Source: Actinacidiphila rubida (lineage in GTDB: Bacteria; Actinomycetota; Actinomycetes; Streptomycetales; Streptomycetaceae). Taken from it: a stretch of 64,000 nucleotides of DNA. Of this stretch, positions 1-12,000 are shown piece by piece (the stretch's first letter is position 1; the number at the start of each line of letters is the position of its first letter). Position numbers and translations under genes: made by a program. The stretch covers positions 21,130 to 85,129 of the forward strand of contig NZ_FODD01000038.1 in the NCBI RefSeq assembly GCF_900110255.1. Reading direction: 5' to 3'. The notes below the pieces were generated by a model, which saw only the letters and a program-made list of their open reading frames with translations, ran no database searches and was not told the DNA's origin.

Positions 1-3000
1 AGGCGGACGCGTCCCCCGGCGCGAAGGGGGACGTCGGCGTGCCCGGTCCCGGCGCCCCCCGGCCTGACAGCGGCGCTCCCGGCGGTACGGCCCCGCTGCC
101 GGGCGGTGCCCGGCCGGATTCCGAAGGCGGAAGGCCCGCACCGGGGTCGGCGCCGGGCACCGGTCCGGGATCGGCACGCCCGTCGAACCCGGCGAGCCCG
201 GCGCCCGGTCCCGGCGGTCCCGAGTCCGGTGCGCGCCCGCCCGCCGAAGGAGGGCACGGTGACCTGCCGGCGAACGCGGGCAGGGGCGACACGGCGCCCG
301 CACCCGTCTCGGGTGCCGGCTCCGGTGCCGGAAAGCCCCAGGTCCACCTGGAACCGGCCCCGCGCAGCGCGCAGGCCGGCGCCCATCCCGCCGCTGCCGG
401 CGCGGGCACGACCGTGCCGTCGCGCCCCGGCGGCACCGGCGGCACCAGCGGCAGGGGGGCCGCCGCCCACGACTCCCCGACGCACGGCGAGGTGCCGCCC
501 TCCCCCACGGGACGGCCGCACGCCGACGACGCGCCGATCCTCCCGTCCTCGAGCTCCGCCTCCCACACCGGCTCCGGCTCCGGCTCCGGCTCGCACACGG
601 TGACCTCGCACGACGATGCCCCCGGCCCGATGAGGGCCGCACACTCCGACGCGGGCGCCGGCGATGTCCGGGCCGCCGACGCGGGAACGAACGCGGGCGC
701 GGGCTCCGGCGGTGCCCGCGGGGCCGGGGACTCCCCGCACGGTGCGGGCCCGGTGCGTGAGGCGGTGCGCGGCGCGGACACCGCCGCGCCCGCCTCCGCC
801 GGGCGGCCCGCGGGACTTGAGCCCGCCGGTGGCGCCCGTCCGGGGCGTGGCGTGCCACACGACGGTGGTGCGGCGGAGGCCCCCGCGGGCGGCGGCAACG
901 GCCGGCACGAGGAGCCCGCGCCGACTTCCGCGTCCTCCGCGACGGAGCGGCCCGCCCCGGACGGGCACGGGTCCGCGGACGCCACGCGCTTCGAGGCGTC
1001 CGCGGCGCCCGGCGCCCACGGCGGTGCCGGGCGCGGGAAGGACGCACTGGCCACCTCCGCGTCCGAGGCGCCCGCCGCGGGCGGCCACGACGCCGGTGCG
1101 ACTCGGACGGGGCCGGACGCGGGTGAGGCCGGAACAGTGCACGACGCCGGTGCGACCGGGACGGGGCACGGCCACGGCGACGTCAGCGCGACCCACGCGG
1201 GTGCGGGTGCCGAGCCGGTGCGCCACGACACGGCCCACGCGGGCGAGGCCGCGCCGGATCACGGGCCGGAGCCGGTCCCGGCAGGGCACGGGTCCGAGCA
1301 GAAGGCCGCGCAGTGGGGGGAGTTCAAGCGGGAGCAGGTCCGGAACAACACGTTGCTGCTGCACGCGGAGACCCATCTGGAGTCCCTCCACACGGAGGTC
1401 CGCGCGGCATGGGTGCGCGGCGCCGACAAGTTCGCGACGCTCCACCGGGGCAAGGACGGCCAGGAGTCCCGGCCGGGCGCCGAGTCCATGGACGAGCACT
1501 GGAAGCGGATGAACCAGGAGGCCCGCTGGGAGCGGGCGGTGAAGGACGCCGAGTACCAGTGGCGTGCCGACTTCACCCGGCAGTTCCGGGCGGAGCTGGA
1601 GACGAACGGGCGGATCTCCACGGAGTCCTACGACCGGATCCTGCGGGACGCCGACGAGAACGCGTACCGGCACCTGCAACGGGCCGACCAGCTCATCACG
1701 TTCGCGGACAAGTTCACGGAGGCGCTGAAGACGTACAAGGCGAACGCCTTCGGGAACGGCGACGATCTGCCGGCGTTCGACCGTCCGCCGGCGGACTACG
1801 CCTACGACAAGGAACTGGGGACCTACGTCCGGGACGACGCGAAGGTCTACGGCTATCCGCACGAGCCCGAACCCGCCCGGCACCCCGCCGGCGCCGCGGC
1901 CGACGGTCACACGCCGAACGGCCACGCGGACGCGCCGGTCGACTTCTTCCGTGACAAGTCGCACGACTTCAACGCGCTCGAGCACTACTACATCGACAAG
2001 CGCGAGCACCTCAACGACATCCTCGACGAGTCCCTCCACGACACGCGCGGTGCGGACGAGATCCCGCCGGACATGCTGGGCCGCGTCAACCGGCTGCTCG
2101 GCGAGTCCTCGACCGCCTTCCACATCGACAGGCTGCTGAGGGACTCCTCCCGCGACCTGGACTGGATCGCCTCCCGCGAGCACGACGTCCGCACGGCCAC
2201 GGACGACGTCACCGAGGACTGGTGGCGGAACGTCGGCTGGGAGACCTCGCGGCCGCACCAGGTCGTGGACCACGTGCGGGCGGACCTCGCACGCGAGCTG
2301 CGGGCCCTGCACGACGAGGTGTTCATCCATCGCGCCGGGCACGACGCCGTGTTCGGCAACGGCGACGGGCAGGGCCCCCGCAGGCAGTGGAACCTGCGGA
2401 CCAAGCACCTGGTCGAGCAGTTCCCGGAACGCATCGCCAAGGCCGAGTTCGTCCACGCGCAGATGGAGGCGGAGAAGGCGCACGCGCAGTCCCAGCTGTG
2501 GGACCACACCGCCGACCACGCCCTCGACCACCTCGGCGAGGACGGCGAACAGCGCCTGATCGGCGGCTACCTGAAGCAGGTGCGGAACGCGGCCGAACTG
2601 CACTCCAGCCGTCAGCAGGAGCGCGGCCTGAAGCCGGGCGCCTCCTCGGCGGGGTGGAACGACGTGCGCGACCAGTTGCGTGCGGCACTGCCCGACCGCA
2701 TCACCCACGAGCGCGACGTGCAGGAGGTGGTCAGCCGGTCCGCGCACACCTTCCACACCCTCGTGGACCGGCCCTCGGACATCACCGAGGCCACCCTGCA
2801 CGAGGACACGATCAGCCGGCTCGGCAACGACTTCCGCACGGAGCACGTCACACGGTTCGACGACCTGTACGCCCCCGAGGGGCACTCGTCCGAGGCCTGG
2901 CTCGCGCACGAGTCGCACCACGAGGACGGGTTCCAGGGCCGCCTCGGGGACCTGCGCCGCGACGAGGCCGCCACGTCGCCGGCCCCGGCGGGCGGTCCCG

Positions 3001-6000
3001 CCGCCGAGGACGCGCACACCTCGCCCGCGGCCGCCCACGAGACCGGGACACCCGCCGACCCGGCCTCGTCGCACCAGGCCCCCGCCGCCCCGCAGCGTCC
3101 CGACGGCCCGGCCGGCGCCGCCCGCCCGCAGCACGGCAGCGGGAACATCGCCGCCTCCGCGGACGACGCGGCTGCCCACCCGACGCCGCCGCGTGAACAC
3201 AGCTCCGTCCAGACCCAGTTGGAGCACGGCGGGCCCACCTCGACGCACCAGCGGCCCGGCCGCTCCCCCGCCAGGCCCACCGGCGGGACCACGACCGACC
3301 ACACCCCGCAGGAGCACGAGCCCGCGGGGGCGGAGGCCACCGTCGAGCGCGACGCGGCCGGTTCCCCCGGCACCATGACGCACTCCACCGACCTGACGGC
3401 GCACGTCCAGGAGACCGGCACGGCGGGCCGTACCGGGGCAACGGACCACGCGCCCGTGCCGGAACGCGACGCGCTCACCGTGTCCGAGCCGGCCGCGTCC
3501 GGTCCTTCGGACCTGTACGGCGAGGTGCACCGCGGGCTCCCGCAGGACGGGTTCACGTTCTCCCGTACGCAGGTCCACCGGACCTACGAGGACTTGCTGG
3601 AGCAGCGCCCCGCCGTCGCCGCCATGCCGATCGAGGCGAAGGCCGCGCACGTCGCCGACGCCCTGACCGCCTCCGCGGCGCAGGTGGTCGAGGCCGCGAC
3701 CGGGCCGTTGCAGCAGCTGACCGGCCGCTACTTCTACGGCCCGGAGATCCACCGGGTGCACCAGCAGCTGCTGGGGCAGCGCGGTGACGCGTTCCTGCTG
3801 CTGCCGCCGGAGAAGCGCGCGGAACACGTCGTCGCGGAGGTGGTGGACAGCGCGAAGCTGCTGTCCGACGTCAGGGAACGGCTGCACCAGTCGGAGGTCG
3901 GACCAGGACACGTGTCCTACGTGCGTGACCAGCTCGTCCGCACGCACGGCGAGGCGTTCGCGCTGTGGCGTCCCGAGGTGCGGGCCGATGCCGCCGCCGA
4001 GGCCGTACGGCAGCAGACGACGCTGACGCGCGGTGTGAACGCGTGGCTGCGGGAGCGCCCGTACGTCCGCCTGTGGGGGGCCGACTACCGCCAGGTGGAC
4101 CGCGCCTACCAGGATCTGGTGGCCGAGCACGGCCGACCGTTCACCGCGCTGGGCACCGGCCGGCAGGCCGCGGCGGTCGGCGTGCGGATCATCCAGGCGC
4201 AGCCCTCCCTGATGGAGGCGGAGGGCACCCGGGCCTTGGTGGCCGGCGTCGACGTCCCGCGGATGATCGCGGAGGCCGGTGCGGAGGACGTGCGGAGCCC
4301 CGCCGCGGCGGAGGCCGGCACGGAGCAGGACGTGCGCCCGGGCCTCGACCAGGTGCGCCGGCGCCTGGAGTCGGCGCGCACGGAGTTCCGGTTCACCGAT
4401 GCGCAGATCGGCCACGCCTACGAGGAGTTGCTGGTCCGGCGCCCGGCCGCCGCCGGCCTGCCGGCGGACGCGAAGGCCGCGCAGGTCGCCGAGTCCCTGG
4501 TGCTCTCCGCCCGGCGCCTGGTGCGCGCCGCTTCCGGACCGCTGCTGCGCCACTCGGGTCTGTATCCCGACGAGCGCGAGGTGTACCAGGTTCACCAGGA
4601 GCTGCTCCAGCGGCGGGGGGACCGCTTCCTGCGGCTGTCGCCGGAGGAGCGGGCCGAACACGTCGTCGCGGAGATGGTGGACCGCCAGGAGCTGTCGCGC
4701 GCGGTCAAGGACCTGCTGCGGCAGCCGTCGCTTCCGGCGGCACACGTGGCGTACGCCCATGAGCAGATCGTCCGGGCGTACGGGCCGGGTGTGACGCGTC
4801 TGAGCGTGGGCGAGCGCGCCGAGTTCGTCGCTCAGATCGTGCGGCAGCAGCGGGAGCTGACCCGCGGGGTGGACGAGTGGCTGCGTCAGCGGCCGGGCGT
4901 GCGCCTGTGGGGTGCGGACCACCGCGAGGTGGATCAGGCGTACCAGGATCTCGTGGCCGAGCACGGCCGCGCGTTCGCGGCGCTCGACACGGGCCGCCAG
5001 GTGGCGGCGGTCGGTGCGCGGATCCTGCGGAACGCGCCCCTCGCGTCCCTCCCGGAGACCACCGGGGCCCGGGGCGCCGGCGTCGATGCCCATGCCGCTC
5101 CCGGCGTCGAGGTCGGTGCCCCCGCCGACGCAGACGCCGCACTCAGTGCCGGCGCCGGTGCCGACGTGCGGCGGACGATCGCGGACGCCGGCGCGCAGGA
5201 CGTCCGGAGCCCCGCCGCGGCGGAGGCCGCCGCTCAGGGCCTGCGCCCGCGCTCCGGACCGGTGCGCCCCTGGCAGCTGTCGCCGGAGGAGCGGAACGGC
5301 AACGCCGTCGCGGAGCTGGTGGACCGCCGCCAGTTGCTGCACGGCGTCCGGGAGCACCTGGGCGACGACCGGGTCACCGCGGCACACGTGTCCTACGCCT
5401 ACGCGCTGATTCTCCACATACACGGTCCTGAGTTCACCCGCCTGGACATCGGCCATCGCGCCGAGTTCGTCGCCCAGGTCGTGCGGGCGCATCTGACGTT
5501 CACCGGCGACGCGCACCCGGCCGCCGAGGCGCAGGTCCGCGAGGACCCGCCCGCCGCGGTCACCGCGTTCGAGCAGGACCGGCCGCGGCCGGCCACGGAC
5601 GGCCTGGACCAGCGCGAGGCCGCGGAGTCGGCCAAGCAGAAGGCGGTCACGGTGCCGCCCGAGCCGGCCCGGCGTCCCGTGGACACCCCGTCGGGCTTCG
5701 CGGGCATCACCGTGCGGTGGGACCGCGAGGCGGACCCGCACTTCCTGTCGACGGTCCAGGAGCAGCTGCGGCTGCTGGCGAGCAAACCGGCGGGCAAGGC
5801 GCTGCTCGACCAGATCGCCGCCGCCGCGGCGACGTCGAAGCTGGCCGCGTGGCAGGACGTGAAGGTCAAGATCGAGCGGATCGGCGGCGGGACCGCGATC
5901 GGCCAGGACGCGGGGTTCCACGCGCACGCGGGCAACGTCACCAAGGCGATCAACTCGGAGTGGGCGACGCGGACCGGCAAGGGCACGCTCAGTCTGGTGC

Positions 6001-9000
6001 GCTACAACCCGAACGCGTGGGAGACGCCCGACGGGCTGCGTCCCCCGTTCATCGGGCTGGTGCACGAACTGATCCACGTGCACCGCAACCTCCGCGGCAC
6101 GTCGCATCCGTCGGCGGCCGTGGACGAGGCGCAGGTCGTCGGCTTCGGGGAGTACGCGGATCTGGAGTTCACCGAGAACAAGATCCGCGAGGAGCACGGC
6201 CTGCCGCCGCGCCGCACCTACGCGGGCACGGTCGGCCCGGACCTCGACGACGCCCACCTGCCCCGGACGACGGGCAGGACGGGACCGCGGCGCGCGGGGC
6301 GCGGCACCACCCGGGGCACCGGGGGGTACGGGACCGCCGGGCTGCTCCGGAACGCCGGTGCCGGGGAGCGCGAGCTGGAACTCAGCGAGAAGCACGGCGT
6401 GCGGATCGGCCCCTCGAAACGCCTGTCGGGCGGCGGTCACTTCAGCCATTCCGAGCTCGACCGGATCGACGCCGCCCTCGGCGGGCTGCCCGCCGAACAC
6501 CTCCGGGGCAACCCGGATCTGCAGTACATCGAGCCGGCGGCCGGCAGTGGCGACGGCGCCAGCGCCTACGACCGCGAGACGCGGGGCATCGGCATGGTCC
6601 GGCCCGCGGCCGTCCCGTCCTGGCTCTACACCGGACTCGACCGCGGGTCGCGGGCACAGCGCTTCGTGATGGACCGGCTGGCGCTGTCCGGCTACGACGG
6701 CGTCCCGGTGGCCGATGTCCTCGGCTTCGCGGGCGGCCGGCGCAACGTCATGGGCGGGGTGTCGAACGTCCTGGCCAACGGCAACCTTCTGGAGTGGACG
6801 GTCCGGCACGAGGTGGGGCACTCCGTCGCGGAGCACCGGGCGTGGTTCTGGGCCCTGCGGCAGCAGACCGCGTTCGGCGGATGGCGGGTCCACACGCCGG
6901 TGGACGGACGGGTCGACGAGGTCGCCGACGACGTCCTGCGCATGGCGGACCTCGAGGACAAGGCGGACGTGCCGGACGACGAAGGCCGGACGCTGGCCGA
7001 CGTGCTGGCGCGGGAGCTGGTCCCGTCCCGCCTCCGCGACGAGCCGGAACGGCTGGCCGGCCTGGCCCGGTCCTTCCCGGGCGCGGACGAGGCCCTCAGG
7101 GCGGGGCTGGAACGCGTCGTCACCTTCGCGCGCGTCGCGCTCGCGCAGCCGTGGACGCTGGACGACGGCGGCGCCGCCACCCAGACCATCGGCCTGCGCG
7201 TCTACCACATCGACCAGGAGGGCAGCTGGGTCAGCTACCTGCGGCGGGAGCGCGAGCGCCACGCGGTGTCCAACTACCAGTTCTCCACCCCCGACGAGTG
7301 GTTCGCGGAAGCCTACGCGGCCTACTTCGACCCGCTGCCGGGTCCCCGCGAGCGGCTGCACCCGGTGGTGCGGGAGTGGTTCGAGGAGGGCCTTCCGCAA
7401 CTGCTCGCCGACGAGCGCGCGCCCGGCACCGCCGGTGCGGTGCCCATGACGCCGCTGTCGCCCGCGCCGCCGTCCGCCGCCCCCGCTTCGGCCGGCGCCG
7501 CCGCCGAGCCCCTGGCCTGGGCCGCCATGAACATCGGGGGGCGGCTCTACACGTCCCCGGAGGGCGTCTCGATCAGGGTGCGCGGTCCGCGCCGGAGCGG
7601 CAAGGACGGCCGTACGCCGAACCAGTTGGCGGACGCCGCCTGGCAGAAGCTGCCGGAGGGCACCCGCCAGGGTCTCCGCAAGGAACGGCTGGACCTCTCG
7701 GTGGACCCGCTGACGCTCGCCGAGACCGACCCGGCGCTCCATCAGGGCCTCAGCAACGCGGGGCGGAGTCTGGAGGGCGGCTCGATCGGCTCGACCGCCG
7801 CGCGCAACGCGGTGCTGGAGGCGCTCGGCAAGCGGGACCCGGCGACGCGCGGGGCCTACTGGAAGGGCCAGGACGAGCGGGACACGGTCCTGGGCATGGT
7901 CGCGCGCGAGGAGCAGCGCGTGTTCCGCGGCAGGCTCCCCACGCGGCACACCCGTGAGCAGGAGGCGGCGCGCGCGATCGACGGCGCGTCCCCGGTGGAG
8001 GCGCTGCGACGGCTGCTGGGCGGCCACGAGGGCGTCGTGATCGGCGAGGAGCACGAGGGCACCGCCGTACAGGGCCTCCTGGCCGGTCACTTGGCCGACC
8101 TGAAGGCCGCGGGGGTGCGGACCGTCTATCTGGGCGGCGTCCGGGGCGACAGCTACCAGCGGCACCTGGACGCGTACCTGGCGTCGGGCACCATGCCACC
8201 CGAACTCCAGTCGCTCACCCGGCACTTCGACGGCGCCGCGGCCTCCCCGCATTCCGCGGCCTCCGCGCACTCCGCGGGACAGGGCATGCGGGACCTGCTG
8301 AGGGCGGCCCGGCAGCACGGTGTGCGGATCGTGGGCGTCGACGGCCGTCCGGCCCGCGCGACCGGCGACGCGACCGACGCCGGGGCCGGCTTCCGCAGGG
8401 GCGCGGCCCTGAACACGTACGCGGCGGGGCTGGTGCGCCGCGACCAGCGGGCGGCGGCGGACGGCGGCGGCTACCTGGTGGTGGTCGGTGCCGGTCACAC
8501 GGGGGCGTTCCCGGGTCCGGAACGCCAGATAGAGCTGCACGGACAGAAGTTCCGTCCGGGCACGGAGTTCCCGGGCATCGACGACCTGCTGGACGTCCCG
8601 CGCGTCGTCGTGGACCGTGACGGAGCCCTCCACCCGGGCCCGCGGAGCGGCCGGTCCGGGACGGACACCGACCAGGCGCGGCCGGACACGGCGGCGGTCG
8701 CCGGGGCCCGCCCCGGCGCCCACGCGGACGTCGACGGCACGGGGCTGATGGCCCAGGTCCTCGACGCGCACGGCGACCCCCGGCATGACCTGCTGGACGC
8801 GGCCGCCGCGGCCGTCGAACGCGAGGAGCGGTACGGCTGGGTGAGCCGGGTCAACCCGTACCGGGACCAGGGCGGCGAGTTCCGGACCAACTGCGTGCTG
8901 GCGGCCATCGCCGTCGACACCTCGCTGGCGGAGCACGCGGTGTTCCAGGCGCCGGGTTCGGACCTGGGCGAACCCGGCCGGGGGCTGGACGGCGACGGAT

Positions 9001-12000
9001 CGGGCCTGAGGAACTACCTGGGGCGCTACCGGGACCTGGAACCGTATCCGGTGGACGGGCCCGCAACGGTGGTCGAGGCGATGACCCGGGCGGAACCGGG
9101 GCAGCGCGGCATGGTGGTCGTCGAGGGCCCGGGCGGCCGGATCGCGCACGTCGTCAACGTCGTGCGCGACGACCACGGGGTGGTGTTCCTGGACGGGCAG
9201 GCGGGCACCCTCGCTCCGGCGCCCGGCACCGCCGTCTCGTTCCTGCCGACCACGCACGGCGTCCCCGGTTTCCCCCTGGACCAGGAGGCCCGGGCGGCCG
9301 CTCCCGCGATCCGGCCGGTGCCGCTCGGCGCGGTCGGGACCGAGACCGAGTTCCAGTTCCCCCTCGCGCTCGACGAGTACGGGCGGGAGCGGCACGCGGT
9401 CCTCGACGACAAGGACACCCTCGCCTACTGGACGCGGCTGACGCGTGCGCAGATCGACGCTCTCGACGACGCCCAGAAGGTCGGCATCCCCCAGATCAAG
9501 GTCGACACGACCACGGTGTTCCGGGGCGTGGGAGGTGCCGCCGCCCTGTCGGACGCCCAGATCCGCCGGCTGACCGGCCGGCCCTCGACCGGGCGCAGCG
9601 ACATCAAGATCCCCGAACTCGTGCTTCCCCCGATGCGGGCGCTTGGCGGCGAGGACGCCAGGTTCGCGCCGCGGACCGGCCTGGACCTGCACGCGTCCGT
9701 CCAGAACGGGCTCGCCCGGGCGCACACGGCGTCCGGTCCGGTACCGCTGTCGGAGGCGCTCGGCGACGGCTGGACGGTCACCGACATGGGCGAGAGCGTT
9801 CTCGTGGGGCGGGCGCCCACGGGCCGGCAGCATCCGGCCTACACGCAGTTCACCGTCGGCGTGCCCGTCGCGGGACTGAGCACGATGCTCCAACTGGTCG
9901 AGGAACGGCTCCCGTCGGAGTTCTCCGACTTCGCGCCCGTCCTCGCCCAGGGGCGGCTGTTCGCGGACGCGGTCACCCGCTCCTACGCCCGCCGGGTGCT
10001 CGGCTCCGTCCGGACCGAGCACTTCCCCTTCCTCGGCGGGATCGCCGGGCTGGAGGACCTGCACGGCTACGCGTGGCTGCTGTTCAACCACGTGGCTTCG
10101 GGTCCGGTGGCGGAGCACTACCTCGGGACGGTCCCGAAGATCGTGGTCCCCGCGCTCTCCCGGGTGTCGTTCGGCGACATCAGGAAGCAACTCCCCCCGG
10201 ACGTCCGGGCCTTCCTGCGGGACAGGGCCGCCCGGACGGAGAAGCGGTTCAGCGAGCACCTCGACACGCTGCTGGGGACGTACGCCGTCTCACGGGCGGC
10301 GGAAAGGGTCACCGCCGAGGGCCTGCTCACGCGGAGGTTCGCGAGCGGCACGGACGTCACGCTGGGCGACTACCTCCTGTCGGGTCTCACGGGCCGGACG
10401 CGCGACGGCCGGAAGGTCGGCCAGGCCGACGTGTTCAGGATCCACGACTTCGGCCTGGACACGACGCTCTCCAGCCCGCTGGTCCTGCTCGAACTGCGCA
10501 ACTTCGGCAAGGGCCTCACCAGTCAGGGCGAGATGCGGGCCCACCTCGACGAGCTCACCCGCTGGTCCGCGTACACGTGGACGCTCGAGAGCCGGACCTG
10601 GCCGGGTGCCCCGGCCGAGATCGCGGACCGTGTCCTCGCCGATCCCCTGGTGACGTCGCTGACGCGCGTCCTGGGGGCGGCCACCGCTCTGGGGCGGCAC
10701 GGTGTGGCGACGTTCCGCCTCACCGACATCGGCTACGTGGCCCGTGAGGCGGCGGCCGCCGCCGGGCTCGTCGGCACCGCGGCCCCGGGGATCGAGACGA
10801 TCCTGGCCGGCTGGGAGCAGGACCTCGCCGACCGTCTCCACTGGCAGCCGTCGCCCGGAACCGCTCCCGTTCCGGCCGGACTCCGCCCGCTGTACCAGGC
10901 GCTGCTCGACGCCGTGCACGAGGCGCGGGGGACCCTGCAGAGCGGGCTTCCGCCGCAGGCCGGAACGAGCCGGCGGCTGGGCGCGTCTCGCGTGGGCGCG
11001 GCGTCTCCCGTGGGCGATGCGCTGGACACACCGCCGGCCGTACGGGACGCGGACATCCCGGGTGCCTTCGGCGTGCCCGTCGTCTCCGCGGGGGCCTCCC
11101 TGGAGGTGTGGCAGAGGTACGCGTGGGTCGAGCGGGTCAACCCGTACCGCGACGAGGACGCGGCGTTCCGGACCAACTGCGTGCTGGCGGCGATCGCCGT
11201 GGACATGTCGCTGGCCGATCCGGACGCCGCGGTGTTCCAGGCGCCTCCGTCGGGGCTGGGCAGCGACGGACTGGGGCAGGGGGACGACGACGGGCTGACG
11301 ATCCATCTGGGCCGCTACCGGGACCTCGAGCCGTATCCGGTGCACGGACCCGCCGAGGTGGTCGAGGCGATGTCCCGGGCGGAACCGGGCCGGCGCGGCA
11401 TGGTGGTCGTCGAGGACGGCGGCGGCGGCATCGCCCACGTCGTCAACGTGGCACGCGACGTCGACGGGGTGGTGTTCCTCGACGGCCAGGCCGGCACCCT
11501 CGTGCCGCCGCCGGCCGGCGCGGTGTCCTTCCTGCCGACCACGCACGGCATCCCCGGCTTCCCGCCGCACCCCCGGACGGAGACCGCGGCGGACGATCCG
11601 GTGGCGTACCGGCTGGGCAGCGGCCGGCCGGACCGGGCGCGGCCCCCCAGGACCGCGGACCGGCCGACGGCGCAGGGGCAGCACACCCAGCACACCCAGC
11701 ACACGGCGGGGTCACTCTCCCGTGCGGTGACGCGGGGCGCCGGGGGGCGCGGAGCCGCCGGGCTGCTGTGGAACGCGGGCGCCGTGGAGCGGGAGCGGGA
11801 GCTCAGTGCCCGGTACGGCGTGCGGATCGGGCCCGCGGGCCGTTCCGCGTCGGGTCACTTCAGCCACTCGGTGCTGGACCGCATCGACGAGGTGCTGGGC
11901 GGGCTGCCGTCCTCGCACGTGCGGGGCAACCGCGACCTGTGGGCGATCCGGCGGGCCGGCGGCAGCGGGACCAGCGCCAGCGCGTACCACTCGACGACCA

